From the NCBI RefSeq assembly GCF_014863355.1, contig NZ_JACZEP010000001.1, forward strand, positions 434,001 through 498,000: 64,000 nt of DNA. The letters are read 5' to 3'. Positions 41,747-50,883 of this stretch are shown piece after piece. Each line of letters opens with the position of its first letter. Positions within the stretch are counted from its first letter, which is position 1. The position numbers were made by a program, and so were the translations under genes. Origin of the DNA: Aminobacter carboxidus (GTDB lineage: Bacteria; Pseudomonadota; Alphaproteobacteria; Rhizobiales; Rhizobiaceae). The notes below the pieces were generated by a model. That model saw only the letters and a program-made list of their open reading frames with translations. It did not search any database and was not told the origin of the DNA.

Positions 41747-42013
41747 ATGGCACGTTTCGAAATCTTTGACGCTGGCTTCGGCGCGATGGGAACCACCGCT
41801 CAGGCCGACATTCTTCTCGAGTTGGGCATGATGTATGCGACCGGCCGCGATTGCGAAGTCGACGTCGTTGCCGCGCACAAGTGGTTCAACATCGCTGCGA
41901 TCAAGGGTTCGGCCCGCGCCGCGGCACTGCGCTCGGAGCTCTCCGGCACGATGTCCAAGCTCGACATCGTCAAGGCACTGCGCGAAGCGCGCGAATGGAT
42001 GACGATGCACTGA
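41747..42013 (+). CDS. Small Sel1-repeat protein
   Basis: An 88-residue protein with a single Sel1-like repeat: ADILLELGMMYATGRDCEVDVVAAHKWFNIAAIKGSARA (about residues 19-57), followed by a charged helix. Sel1 repeats mediate protein contacts; the family in rhizobia is a short cytoplasmic protein of unknown role. The start is clear (purine-rich site just upstream), and a palindromic repeat followed by a terminator lies downstream. Confidence 0.8.
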   Translation: MARFEIFDAGFGAMGTTAQADILLELGMMYATGRDCEVDVVAAHKWFNIAAIKGSARAAALRSELSGTMSKLDIVKALREAREWMTMH

Positions 42014-42060
42014 GTGCATGACCCCGAAAATCGTTTTGGATTTTCGGAAAGGATCATGCG
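42014..42060. repeat. Palindromic intergenic repeat (CCCGAAAATCG family)
   Basis: GTGCATGACCCCGAAAATCG and GGATTTTCGGAAAGGATCAT form an imperfect palindrome right after the Sel1 gene. Copies of the same unit are at 58991-59040 and 59056-59104, and the core recurs at 46318-46351. Its placement directly after a stop codon suggests a transcript 3' end role. Confidence 0.85.
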
Positions 42061-42260
42061 CCACCACAAGAACTGCTTCCGGGGCAAGACCGAGGACGCC
42101 GGCACGGAAGCCTCCAACAATAACAACGCGACGGTTTGAAGGACAAGCCAGGCGCGACAAGGACATGGCCTCCAGCATGTCCCCTGAACGAGACAGACCG
42201 AGTTAGACAGGGCAGGCGAATGTCCGACGGGCCGAAGATGCTCGCGGTGTTTTCCATGAC

Positions 42261-42304
42261 AAAAGCCGCGACCGATCACCATAAGATCGGCGCGGCTTTT
42301 TCGT
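42261..42304 (+). terminator. Intrinsic terminator downstream of the Sel1 gene
   Basis: AAAGCCGCG-A-CCGATC pairs with GATCGG-CGCGGCTTT around an eight-base loop, followed by further Ts. It ends 56 bases before the next gene. Confidence 0.82.
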
Positions 42305-42359
42305 CTTTGCTGAAGCATGCTATCTTTGCTTGGCAAAATCCGAAAATTGGGGGGGTGGC

Positions 42360-43502
42360 ATGCGCAGATATTTGCTTCGCAGTTCGACTACGCTCATACT
42401 CTTGCTTGCAGCCGATATGTCGTGGGCTCAGGACTATTATGGCGAATTCGCCGATCTTCCCATCGCATTGGAAAATCGGACCGATGCCTCGCCCAAGCCA
42501 TTCAGGATCATCAAGGCGCTGAATTTCAAGGATCCCAACGGCCTTGTCTGGAGCGTGCCGGCGGGAAGCTACACGGATGGTGCTTCCATTCCCTGGCTGT
42601 TCGAGCTCATCGTCGGCGACAATTATGACGGGCCATACTTTCCGGGGTCGATCGTCCATGACTATTTCTGTTGCGTGCAGACGCGGACAGCGCACGACAC
42701 GCACCGCAATTTCTACTACGCGATGCTGGCCAATGGCACGCCACCCTGGCAGGCTATGCTGATGTATTCAGCCGTCAGGATCGGTGGTCCCGATTGGACT
42801 CTGACACAGCAATCCCTGGCAAACGACGGCACCAACTGCTTCGATGAGATCGGCTCCCTGTTCGCGCCGCCAGCCAGCAGCGAGGCAAGCCCGGCCGCCG
42901 CGCCCGAACCCAGGATCTCTTCTCCGTCCCGCAAGTTCGATATCTTCATCAAATCCGCCGCGCGGGCGCAGAACCAACGCGAGACGTTCCTGGTCAGCAA
43001 GCTGATGGCGGTCGCCAAGACCCTGCAGGATACGGATGGCAAGGTTATCGATCTGACGGCAACCGGCGAAATCCCGGCCACCTTCGAAGGCGTCGAACAG
43101 CTCAAGGCCATGGTGGACGGGGCAACGACTTTCGCTGGCTACAGCCCGACGGAAGGACGCGCCAATTTCACCGACTTTGGATTGCTGGTGCCGATCGAAG
43201 GCAGTTCCCAGCAGGTCGTGGCCAGCGTCAAGGCAGAGGGCGGGCTGGTCAAGACGGGAGGCGGCTGGAGCGCTGTCGAACTCGGCAATATCGGCATTGC
43301 CCAGGCGAAGCTGCCGAAGATGCTACCGGATAGCTACCTGGTCGAGGCGTCCCAGATCAACGGTCTCAAGGGCACGGGCATTGAGTGGGCCGCCACCAAG
43401 TCTGTGGCCGAGCGTGCCGAATGGAACAAGATCATCGAAGCCGACCGAAGCTATCAGAACTGGCTGACCTCGCCTAATGTGCTCATGCCGCAAGGTGGCT
43501 GA
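42360..43502 (+). CDS. Secreted DUF1353-domain protein with an unknown C-terminal half
   Basis: A 380-residue protein with a signal peptide (ending MSWAQ). Residues about 25-150 match DUF1353: WSVPAGSYTDGASIPWLF, GSIVHDYFCC and NFYYAMLANG. DUF1353 is best known from phage and tail-associated proteins but also occurs in stand-alone bacterial proteins with a putative metal-binding His-Asp pair. The C-terminal half (about 200-380) has no family I recognise. It is preceded by a terminator and stands alone; no phage gene is near. Confidence 0.72.
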   Translation: MRRYLLRSSTTLILLLAADMSWAQDYYGEFADLPIALENRTDASPKPFRIIKALNFKDPNGLVWSVPAGSYTDGASIPWLFELIVGDNYDGPYFPGSIVHDYFCCVQTRTAHDTHRNFYYAMLANGTPPWQAMLMYSAVRIGGPDWTLTQQSLANDGTNCFDEIGSLFAPPASSEASPAAAPEPRISSPSRKFDIFIKSAARAQNQRETFLVSKLMAVAKTLQDTDGKVIDLTATGEIPATFEGVEQLKAMVDGATTFAGYSPTEGRANFTDFGLLVPIEGSSQQVVASVKAEGGLVKTGGGWSAVELGNIGIAQAKLPKMLPDSYLVEASQINGLKGTGIEWAATKSVAERAEWNKIIEADRSYQNWLTSPNVLMPQGG

Positions 43503-43669
43503 CGCTCGACGTAACCATTCTCCGCACCAGGTGATTGTGTCAGGCGGCACAGGCACAATATCCTGACGCCGATGCGCCAAGACAAGTCGCAGCTCTGGTG
43601 AAAGGTTTCCGGCGCGTTGCACGTAGAACGCGAATCCGGCATGCCAAGCGTGCTCAAGGGGAGGAACAC

Positions 43670-44788
43670 ATGCACTTGAAAAGTTCTATCGGCGCGTTGC
43701 TCGCGCTGTCGCTCAGCGCCGGCGCTGCCTATGCGCAGGACATCGGCATTGCCGTTGCGGGCCCGATGACCGGCCAGCTCGCCAACATCGGCGACCAGTT
43801 CAAGCAGGGTGCCGAAGCCGCCGTCAAGGCGATCAATGAAAAGGGCGGCGTCATGGGACGCCAGCTCAAGCTGTCGATCGAAGACGACGTCTGCGATCCC
43901 AAGCAGGCGGTTTCGGTTGCCAACCGCATCGTTGCCAATGGCATCAAGTTCATCGACGGCCATGCCTGCTCGGGCTCGAGCATTCCGGCGTCCGCCGTCT
44001 ATGCGGAAGCCGGCGTGCTGATGATGTCGCCCGCATCCTCGAACCCGGTGCTGACAGACGATGCCGCCAAGAAGGGCTGGCCGACGATCATGCGGCTTTA
44101 CACGCGTGACGACGCCCAAGGCGCCTTCATCGGCCCCTGGATCGCCGAGAAATACAAGGGCAAGAACGTCGTCGTGCTGCACGACAAGAGCGCCTACGGC
44201 CAGGGCGTGGCCGACGCCGTCAAGGCGACGATGAATGCCGGTGGCCTGACTGAACTGCTCTACGAAGGCATCAATGCCGGCGAAAAGGACTATTCGGCAC
44301 TTGTCACCAAGCTCAAGGAACTGAAGGCCGACGTTGTCTATTTCGGCGGCTATCACCCCGAAGCCGGCCTCATCTTGCGCCAGTCGGCGGAGCAGAACTT
44401 CAAGTACCAGCTGATCATGCCCGACTCGATCGCCTCGCCTGAGTTCTGGCAGATCGCCGGTCCGGCCGGCGAAGGAACGATGTTCGTATTCCCGTCCGAT
44501 CCGCAGGCCAAGCCCGAGGCCAAGGAAGCGGTCGAGAAGATCAAGGCCGGCGGTTTCGTGCCGGAAGGCTTCACGCTGTTCTCCTACGCCACCGTCCAGG
44601 CTTTCGCGCAGGGCATCGAGCGCGCCGGCACCGATGATCCGATGAAGGTCGCCGAGGCGCTCAAGGACGGCGAGCCGATCAGCACCGTCGTTGGCGACGT
44701 CGTCTTCGACGAGAAGGGCGACCTCAAGAACGCCAGCTACGACATCAACCAGTGGCATGACGGCAAATACGCGCCGATCAAGCAGTAA
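43670..44788 (+). CDS. Branched-chain amino acid ABC transporter substrate-binding protein
   Basis: A 372-residue periplasmic binding protein with a signal peptide (ending GAAYA-QD) and the two-lobed LivK-type fold: PMTGQLANIGDQFKQGAEAA, DDVCDPKQAVSVANRIV, the SPASSNPVLTD ligand segment near residue 120, and AYGQGVADAVK. Two Cys (DDVCDP and HACSG) form the disulphide typical of this family. It delivers Leu/Ile/Val or related amino acids to a permease not encoded here. ATG 43670 is preceded by GAGGAA. A terminator follows. The ligand could differ, because many solitary copies bind other amino acids or aromatic acids. Confidence 0.92.
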   Translation: MHLKSSIGALLALSLSAGAAYAQDIGIAVAGPMTGQLANIGDQFKQGAEAAVKAINEKGGVMGRQLKLSIEDDVCDPKQAVSVANRIVANGIKFIDGHACSGSSIPASAVYAEAGVLMMSPASSNPVLTDDAAKKGWPTIMRLYTRDDAQGAFIGPWIAEKYKGKNVVVLHDKSAYGQGVADAVKATMNAGGLTELLYEGINAGEKDYSALVTKLKELKADVVYFGGYHPEAGLILRQSAEQNFKYQLIMPDSIASPEFWQIAGPAGEGTMFVFPSDPQAKPEAKEAVEKIKAGGFVPEGFTLFSYATVQAFAQGIERAGTDDPMKVAEALKDGEPISTVVGDVVFDEKGDLKNASYDINQWHDGKYAPIKQ

Positions 44789-44805
44789 GCCTCATCGATG
44801 CGTTC

Positions 44806-44838
44806 AATGGCCGGGCATGTCCCGGCCATTGTCGTTTT
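44806..44838 (+). terminator. Intrinsic terminator after the binding-protein gene
   Basis: AATGGCCGGG (44806-44815) pairs with CCCGGCCATT (44821-44830), followed by GTCGTTTT. Confidence 0.8.
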
Positions 44839-44938
44839 CACAAGCTTGGCGCAAAATGAGATTTTCGCACACGGACGCCAAAATCAGGCCGTTCTGGCCG
44901 GCGCCAGCCGTGGGCTTCGCATTCAGGAGGAAGCGACC

Positions 44939-45601
44939 ATGAGCCTTCGCATCAATGACACCGCCCCGGATTTCAAGGCCGACACCACGGAAGGCCCGAT
45001 CAACTTCCATGACTGGATCGGCGACGGCTATGCCGTCCTGTTTTCGCACCCCAAGGACTTCACCCCGGTCTGCACCACCGAACTCGGCTACATGGCCGGG
45101 CTGAAGGCGGATTTTGCCAAGCGCAATGCCAAGATGATCGGCATTTCGGTCGATCCGGTCGAAAACCACCACAAATGGAAGGCCGACATCGAAACGCTGT
45201 CGGGCAACAAGGTCGACTATCCGATGATCGGCGATCCGACGCTGGCCGTCGCCAAGCTCTATGACATGCTGCCGGCCACCGCCGGCGACAGCTCGGAAGG
45301 GCGCACGCCCGCCGACAACGCCACCGTGCGTTCAGTGTTCGTCATCGGCCCCGACAAGAAGGTCAAGCTGACGCTGACCTACCCGATGTCGACCGGCCGC
45401 AACTTCGATGAGATCCTGCGCGCGCTGGATTCGATCCAGCTGACCGCCAAGTACCAGGTGGCAACGCCGGTGCAGTGGAAGCAGGGCGACGACGTCATCG
45501 TCACCGCCGCTGTCTCGGACGAGGATGCGATCAAGCGCTTCGGTTCGTTCGAGCGCGTGCTGCCCTATCTGCGCAAGACCAAGCAGCCGACTGCCGGCTG
45601 A
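44939..45601 (+). CDS. 1-Cys peroxiredoxin (Prx6 family)
   Basis: A 220-residue thiol peroxidase that reduces hydrogen peroxide and organic peroxides. The peroxidatic Cys is in HPKDFTPVCTTELGY near residue 47; the C-terminal arm characteristic of Prx6 (VQWKQGDDVIVTAAVSDEDA) is present and no resolving Cys is seen. It is cytoplasmic. ATG 44939 has AGGAGG eight bases upstream; a longer frame from 44798 is not supported. A strong terminator follows. Confidence 0.94.
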   Translation: MSLRINDTAPDFKADTTEGPINFHDWIGDGYAVLFSHPKDFTPVCTTELGYMAGLKADFAKRNAKMIGISVDPVENHHKWKADIETLSGNKVDYPMIGDPTLAVAKLYDMLPATAGDSSEGRTPADNATVRSVFVIGPDKKVKLTLTYPMSTGRNFDEILRALDSIQLTAKYQVATPVQWKQGDDVIVTAAVSDEDAIKRFGSFERVLPYLRKTKQPTAG

Positions 45602-45621
45602 TCGATCGGAAGCGCATGCGA

Positions 45622-45650
45622 AAAGGCCGCGCCATTGGCGCGGCTTTTTC
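45622..45650. terminator. Terminator between peroxiredoxin and YitT-like genes
   Basis: GCCGCGCC (45626-45633), loop ATT, GGCGCGGC (45637-45644), then TTTTT. The opposite strand has an A/T-rich flank too, so it may also end the convergent membrane protein gene. Confidence 0.9.
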
Positions 45651-45653
45651 GTT

Positions 45654-46274
45654 TCAGCTCATGCCGACATAGCGGCCGGGGCGGTGGTTGATCGCGATGA
45701 TCAGGTTGAGCACGGCGGCACCCAGGACCGACAGCGCGACCTTGTCGAGCTCGATGTAAAACAGCGATACGACCAGAATGACCAGGTCGACAGCCAGCTG
45801 AAAATAGCCGGCGCGGATGCCGTAATTGTCCTGCAGGTACAGCGCCAGGATGTTGAAGCCGCCAAGGCCGGCGCGGTGGCGGAACAGCACCAGCAGCCCC
45901 ATACCCATCAGTCCGCCGCCGGCAATCGCCGCGTAGAACGGGTTCAGATGCTCGATGCCGATCCAGTCGGGCGTCAGCTGCGACAGAACCGAAATCAGCG
46001 CCACCGCAACGAAGGTGCGCAACGCGAACGGCCAGCCCAGACGCTTCACAGCGAGATAGTAGAAGGGCAGGTTGATGACGAAGAAGACGACGCCGAAGCC
46101 ATAGCCGGTGGCGTACTGGACAAGCAGCGCCAGTCCGGCCGAACTGCCGGTGATCAGCCCAGCACTGGTGTAGAGCACCAATCCGAGCGCCACCAGCATC
46201 GTACCGGTGAGCAGGGCCAGTAGGTCCTCGTACTGACGATGCGGTAGGGCATCCCTGTTGCTGATGTTGGTCAC
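45654..46274 (-). CDS. YitT/DUF161-family membrane protein
   Basis: A 206-residue inner membrane protein with about six helices: LLALLTGTMLVALGLVLYTS, SAGLALLVQY, GFGVVFFVINLPFYYLAV and others, with a central GGGLMGMGLLVLFRHRAGLGG loop. The family is a predicted transporter of unknown substrate, formerly DUF161. I place the start at GTG 46274 (MTNISNRDALPHRQYEDL) because it follows GGCGAG; a TTG at 46310 would add 12 residues. Confidence 0.8.
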   Translation of the reverse strand: MTNISNRDALPHRQYEDLLALLTGTMLVALGLVLYTSAGLITGSSAGLALLVQYATGYGFGVVFFVINLPFYYLAVKRLGWPFALRTFVAVALISVLSQLTPDWIGIEHLNPFYAAIAGGGLMGMGLLVLFRHRAGLGGFNILALYLQDNYGIRAGYFQLAVDLVILVVSLFYIELDKVALSVLGAAVLNLIIAINHRPGRYVGMS

Positions 46275-46317
46275 TGCGCTCGCCTGTCGATGTTTGCTGC
46301 ATTGCAGCAATACGGTA

Positions 46318-46351
46318 CCAGCCCGAAAATCGATACAGATTTTCGGGCTGG
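46318..46351. repeat. Palindromic element with CCCGAAAATC arms
   Basis: CCAGCCCGAAAATC and GATTTTCGGGCTGG are perfect 14-base arms around a six-base loop. The inner core matches the repeat family seen at 42014, 58991 and 59056. It lies between the YitT-like gene and the end of the carboxylase alpha gene and could act as the 3' end of the latter. Confidence 0.8.
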
Positions 46352-46382
46352 GCTGGCATGCGCAAATCGCAATGGTCGTGCG

Positions 46383-48338
46383 TCAGTCCTCGAAGCGCAC
46401 CAGCACCGTTCCGTCGGTGACCTGCGAGCCCTCAATGGCGATCTCGCTGATCACCCCGTCATGGGTGGCGGTAATGGTGTGTTCCATCTTCATCGCTTCG
46501 AGCACCAAAAGTGGCTGGCCCTTGGTCACCTTGTCGCCCTTGGCGGCGCGCACCAGCTTGACCAGGCCCGGCATCGGCGCGCGCATGCTCGACGTGCCTT
46601 CGCCGATCTCGGCGGCGCGGGCGAACGGATCGCTGATGGCGAAGTCGAACGAGCGGCCGTTTTCGAACACCGTGACATGGCCGGGCCACGCCGCGACGGT
46701 CGCACCGGCATCGCTCGCACCCGCTGCAAGCACGAAAGCCTCGCCGCCTTCCGGCCTGACGTCGAAACGCCCGTCCGGCCGCGCCGTTATGTGGGCGACG
46801 ATATCGGCGCCGCCAAACGACAGCGTTGCCCGCCGGGCCAGCGCATTGAAATGGGCGTAGCCGGCGAGGCTAGACCACGGATCATCCGAGGCAACCGGTG
46901 CTGTTGCCCCTGTGGCCGCCAGCGCGGCAAGCGCGATGGCCCGGCTGCTCGGCGGCGGTGCAGCAGTCAGTTCATCCTGCTTGCGCCCGATCAGGCCGGT
47001 GTCGACATCGCCTGATGCAAAGTCAGGGTCACGGGCGAGTGCTGCCAGGAACGCCGCATTGGTCGTCGACCCCGCCACTTCGGTGCGGGTGACGGCGTCG
47101 GCCAGCGCGTCGAGCGCGGTGGCACGATCCGGTCCATGGGTCACCACCTTGGCGATCATCGGATCGTAGAACGGCGAGATCGCATCGCCCTGGCGCACGC
47201 CGGTTTCAACCCGGATTTCGGTGCCCGGAGCGGCTTCGCTAGGGAAGCTGAGATGATGCAGCGTGCCGATCGCCGGCAAAAAGCCCTTGGCCGGGTCCTC
47301 GGCATAAAGCCTTGCCTCGAAGGCATGGCCGGAAAGCGTAATGTCTTCCTGCGCCAGCGGAACCTGCTCGCCCGAAGCGACCCGAAGCTGCCATTCGACC
47401 AGATCGACGCCCGATATCATCTCGGTCACCGGATGCTCGACCTGCAATCGCGTGTTCATTTCCATGAACCAGAATCGATCCGGCTTCAGCCCATCCGAGG
47501 CGTCGACGATGAATTCGATGGTGCCAGCGCCGGAATATTTGATCGCCTTGGCCGCCTTCACCGCGGCGTCGGTCATCGCCGCGCGCAATTCTGCCGTCAT
47601 GCCGGGGGCAGGAGCTTCCTCGATCACCTTCTGGTGGCGGCGCTGCGCCGAGCAGTCGCGCTCGAACAGGTGCACAGCATTGCCAAAATTGTCGCCGAAC
47701 ACCTGCACTTCGATGTGGCGCGGCTTGTCGACATATTTTTCGACCAGCACCCGGTCGTCGCCGAAGGCGGCCTTGGCCTCGCGCCGCGCGCCGGACAGCG
47801 CATCGGCGAAATCGTCAGGGTGGTCGACGCGGCGCATACCCTTGCCGCCGCCGCCGGCCCGCGCCTTGATCAGCACGGGGTAACCGATCTCGCGCGCCTT
47901 GCTGGCGAGGATGACGATCTCCTGCGCTTCGCCATGATAGCCTGGAACCACCGGAACGCCGGCCTTTTCCATCAGCCTCTTGGCCGCGTCCTTGAGCCCC
48001 ATGGCGCGGATCGAATCCGCCGACGGGCCGATGAAGACGAGGCCCGCCTGCGTCACCTGATCGACGAAGCCTGGGTTTTCCGACAGGAAGCCGTAGCCCG
48101 GATGGATCGCATCGGCGCCCGTCGCTTTGGCTGCCGCAATGATGACGTCGCCGCGCAGATAGCTCTCGGACACCGGCGAGCCGCCAATATGCACGGCCTC
48201 GTCGGCCATGGCGACATGCAGCGCGCGCGCATCGGCGTCCGAATAGACCGCAACCGTCTTCACACCCATCTTGCGGGCGGTGCGGATGACGCGGCAGGCG
48301 ATTTCGCCGCGATTGGCGATGAGGATTTTTGAGAACAT
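46383..48338 (-). CDS. mccA: Methylcrotonyl-CoA carboxylase, biotin-containing alpha subunit
   Basis: A 651-residue enzyme of leucine breakdown. The biotin carboxylase part starts SKILIANRGEIACRVIRTA, has the ATP-grasp GGGGKGMR loop and EMNTRLQVEHPVTE; the C-terminal biotin carrier domain has the biotinylated Lys in EAMKMEH near residue 617. It carboxylates biotin and works with the beta subunit to convert 3-methylcrotonyl-CoA to 3-methylglutaconyl-CoA. The start is ATG 48338, 14 bases after the beta gene; the longer frame to 48689 lies inside that gene and is rejected. Other biotin-dependent acyl-CoA carboxylases look similar; the ivd context favours methylcrotonyl-CoA. Confidence 0.93.
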   Translation of the reverse strand: MFSKILIANRGEIACRVIRTARKMGVKTVAVYSDADARALHVAMADEAVHIGGSPVSESYLRGDVIIAAAKATGADAIHPGYGFLSENPGFVDQVTQAGLVFIGPSADSIRAMGLKDAAKRLMEKAGVPVVPGYHGEAQEIVILASKAREIGYPVLIKARAGGGGKGMRRVDHPDDFADALSGARREAKAAFGDDRVLVEKYVDKPRHIEVQVFGDNFGNAVHLFERDCSAQRRHQKVIEEAPAPGMTAELRAAMTDAAVKAAKAIKYSGAGTIEFIVDASDGLKPDRFWFMEMNTRLQVEHPVTEMISGVDLVEWQLRVASGEQVPLAQEDITLSGHAFEARLYAEDPAKGFLPAIGTLHHLSFPSEAAPGTEIRVETGVRQGDAISPFYDPMIAKVVTHGPDRATALDALADAVTRTEVAGSTTNAAFLAALARDPDFASGDVDTGLIGRKQDELTAAPPPSSRAIALAALAATGATAPVASDDPWSSLAGYAHFNALARRATLSFGGADIVAHITARPDGRFDVRPEGGEAFVLAAGASDAGATVAAWPGHVTVFENGRSFDFAISDPFARAAEIGEGTSSMRAPMPGLVKLVRAAKGDKVTKGQPLLVLEAMKMEHTITATHDGVISEIAIEGSQVTDGTVLVRFED

Positions 48339-48352
48339 TGCTTGATCCCCCA

Positions 48353-49960
48353 TCACATCCTGAACACGCCGAATTTGGTATCTGATATCGGCGCGTTGAG
48401 CGCAGCCGACAGGCTGAGCGCCAGCACCTCGCGCGTCTTCGCCGGGTCGATGATGCCGTCGTCCCACAGCCTGGCCGACGAGTAGAGCGGGTGCCCCTCG
48501 CGCTCGTATTTCTCGAGGATCGGCGCGCGGAACTCGGCCTCTTCTTCCTTGCTCCAGGTGCCGCCCTTGCGCTCGATGCCCTCGCGCTTGACCATGGCGA
48601 GCACGGTGGCCGCCTGTTCGCCGCCCATTACCGAGATGCGGGCGTTGGGCCACATCCAGAGGAAGCGTGGCGAGTAGGCGCGGCCGCACATGCCGTAGTT
48701 GCCGGCACCGAACGAACCGCCGATGATGATCGTCACCTTCGGCACCTGTGCGGTCGCTACCGCCGTCACCAGCTTGGCGCCGTCCTTGGCGATGCCTCCT
48801 GCCTCATATTTGGCCCCCACCATGAAGCCGGTGATGTTCTGCAGGAACACCAGCGGGATCTTGCGTTGGCAGCACAGCTCGATGAAATGCGCGCCCTTCA
48901 ATGCGCTCTCGGAAAACAGCACGCCATTGTTGGCGATGATGCCGACCGGCATGCCGTGGACATGGGCAAAGCCGGTGACAAGCGTCGTGCCGTAGTTTTG
49001 CTTGAACTCGTCGAACTCGGAGGCGTCGACAACGCGCGCGATAACTTCGCGCACATCATAGGGCTGGCGCAGGTCGGCGGGGATCACGCCATAAACCTCT
49101 TCCGGCGCATGAACAGGCGGAATCGATTTCTTCAGGACCAGCCCGATGTCTTTCTTCCGATTCAGGTTTTTGACGATGCGCCGGACAATCGCCAAAGCGT
49201 GTTCGTCGTCGACGGCATAGTGATCGGCCACGCCCGACACCCGCGTGTGCAGGTCAGCACCGCCCAGTTCCTCAGCACTCACATCCTCGCCTGTCGCCGC
49301 CTTCACCAGTGGCGGGCCGGCGAGAAAGATGGTCGCCTGGTTGCGGACCATGACGGTTTCGTCCGACATCGCCGGCACATAGGCGCCGCCAGCCGTGCAC
49401 GAACCCATGACGCAGGCGATCTGCGGAATGCCCGCCGCCGACATGTTGGCCTGGTTGAAGAAGATGCGGCCGAAATGATCGCGGTCGGGAAAGACCTCGT
49501 CCTGGTTGGGCAGGTTGGCACCACCGGAATCGACGAGATAGATGCAGGGCAGATTGTTCTGCAGCGCGATCTCCTGCGCCCTGAGGTGCTTCTTCACCGT
49601 CAGCGGATAATAGGTGCCGCCCTTCACCGTGGCATCGTTGACCACCACCATCACCTCGGTGCCTTCGACCCGGCCGATGCCGGCGATCAAACCCGCCGAA
49701 GCGATGTCGCCGCCATAGAGGCCGAAGGCGGCGAACTGGCCGATCTCGAGGAAAGGCGAGCCGGCGTCGAGCAGTTGCGCCAGCCTTTCGCGCGGCAGGA
49801 GCTTGCCGCGCGAGGTGTGCCGCTTGCGCGCATCCTCCGAACCGCCACGCTCCACCGTCACTGCCTTGTCGCTGATGTCAGCCACCAGCGTTCGCAGGCG
49901 CGCGGCATTGGCCTTGAAGCTTTCGGAGGAGGGGGAGAGTTGGGAATGAAGCGTCGGCAT
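48353..49960 (-). CDS. mccB: Methylcrotonyl-CoA carboxylase, carboxyltransferase beta subunit
   Basis: A 535-residue carboxyltransferase that moves the carboxyl group from biotin to 3-methylcrotonyl-CoA. It shows the crotonase-fold signatures [37 protein letters not shown] and [19 protein letters not shown]. The N- and C-terminal halves each form a crotonase-like domain. ATG 49960 with AGAGGA upstream is chosen over 49984. It is followed by the alpha subunit gene in the same operon. The intervening DNA to ivd contains a toxin-antitoxin pair. Confidence 0.94.
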   Translation of the reverse strand: MPTLHSQLSPSSESFKANAARLRTLVADISDKAVTVERGGSEDARKRHTSRGKLLPRERLAQLLDAGSPFLEIGQFAAFGLYGGDIASAGLIAGIGRVEGTEVMVVVNDATVKGGTYYPLTVKKHLRAQEIALQNNLPCIYLVDSGGANLPNQDEVFPDRDHFGRIFFNQANMSAAGIPQIACVMGSCTAGGAYVPAMSDETVMVRNQATIFLAGPPLVKAATGEDVSAEELGGADLHTRVSGVADHYAVDDEHALAIVRRIVKNLNRKKDIGLVLKKSIPPVHAPEEVYGVIPADLRQPYDVREVIARVVDASEFDEFKQNYGTTLVTGFAHVHGMPVGIIANNGVLFSESALKGAHFIELCCQRKIPLVFLQNITGFMVGAKYEAGGIAKDGAKLVTAVATAQVPKVTIIIGGSFGAGNYGMCGRAYSPRFLWMWPNARISVMGGEQAATVLAMVKREGIERKGGTWSKEEEAEFRAPILEKYEREGHPLYSSARLWDDGIIDPAKTREVLALSLSAALNAPISDTKFGVFRM

Positions 49961-50078
49961 TTTTCCTCTTGGAGTGATACCCATGCGCTGCCGCGCCCAG
50001 GGCGCGAAGCAGTCATGGTGGGTGGCGAATCTAACGCACTAGCCTCGTATTTTCGGCGAAGTCCAGCATCGTCTGGCT

Positions 50079-50456
50079 CTAACGTATGACCTCTATATTG
50101 CAGCCGACGTCGAGGTCGGCCCATTTCCTGTCGGCGGTAACAGCGGTTCGTTCGGTCAGTATCGCCAGCGCCAGGCAGGCGCGGTCGCCCAGCGACAGGC
50201 CTTTGTGGCGCGTCGACGCACGAAGGTGCCCGGCGACCAGCGCAAGGTGATGGTCGAACGACACCACTTCAAGATGCATGTTCTCGTACTGCTGCCGCAC
50301 GGCAACTTCGTCGTAGCCCTTGTCGATGAGCTTCGAAATGACCTCCGTGACATTGACCGCGCAAATCACGCTCTTGTCGACGAGTGCATGCACCCGGTCG
50401 GCTCCAGGCTCTTGCAGCATGGCAGCCAAGACCGCCGAAGCGTCGAGCACGATCAC
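50079..50456 (-). CDS. VapC-like PIN-domain toxin
   Basis: A 125-residue PIN-domain ribonuclease. Acidic active-site residues are visible in MIVLDASAVLA (Asp5), VNVTEVISKL (Glu38), LSLGDRACLALA (Asp about 94) and AVTADRKW (Asp about 107). It would cleave tRNA or rRNA when its antitoxin is lost. Its start overlaps the antitoxin stop by four bases (ATGA), the standard coupled layout. It sits between ivd and mccB. Confidence 0.88.
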   Translation of the reverse strand: MIVLDASAVLAAMLQEPGADRVHALVDKSVICAVNVTEVISKLIDKGYDEVAVRQQYENMHLEVVSFDHHLALVAGHLRASTRHKGLSLGDRACLALAILTERTAVTADRKWADLDVGCNIEVIR

Positions 50457-50791
50457 TCTTCACCCCACATCGCGCGGCGCTCGGCCAGGAACTCGTCAAC
50501 AACGCTCTCGCCCGGCTTCTTGTACTTGGCCATCTCCTCCTGCACCTGGGTTAGGGCCATCTGGTGCGAGATCAGCCTGAGTTCTCCGTTCTCGACGTGA
50601 GCGACGAGATCGTCACCGGGCTTGATGCCCATTTCCTCACGCATGGCAGCGGGGATGACGACGCGGCCGCCGTCGCCGACGCGCAGGCGCTCGAGCTTCG
50701 GCGGCTTGCGCAGCAATTCGTCCCTGATCCTGGAGCTGTATGGCTTCTGCGGCTCCTCGGCGAAGCCCTTGGGTGTCTCTGGCTCAGTCAT
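50453..50791 (-). CDS. AbrB/MazE-type antitoxin
   Basis: A 112-residue protein. Residues about 33-75 form a swapped-hairpin AbrB DNA-binding domain (LRVGDGGRVVIPAAMREEMGI, GDDLVAHVENGELRLIS), and the C-terminal tail (VVDEFLAERRAMWGEE) is the likely toxin-binding helix. The first 30 residues are Pro/charge-rich and longer than usual for VapB. It would neutralise the PIN toxin and repress the pair's own promoter. Confidence 0.85.
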   Translation of the reverse strand: MTEPETPKGFAEEPQKPYSSRIRDELLRKPPKLERLRVGDGGRVVIPAAMREEMGIKPGDDLVAHVENGELRLISHQMALTQVQEEMAKYKKPGESVVDEFLAERRAMWGEE

Positions 50792-50883
50792 GGCATGAAC
50801 CTCGATCTGTGGCAGAAAGCGAGATCATGCCATGAACGGCTGTTTGCGGCAAACTGCAGCCTAGGGCGTTGCGAAACCCCTGA

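Noticed and set aside
46383-48689. Carboxylase alpha frame open far upstream of ATG 48338
   Set aside because: The extension lies inside the mccB coding sequence in another frame and has no relation to biotin carboxylases; the family starts at SKILIANRGEIA.
48491-50089. A 532-codon plus-strand ORF under mccB
   Set aside because: Antisense shadow of the carboxyltransferase with no domain of its own.
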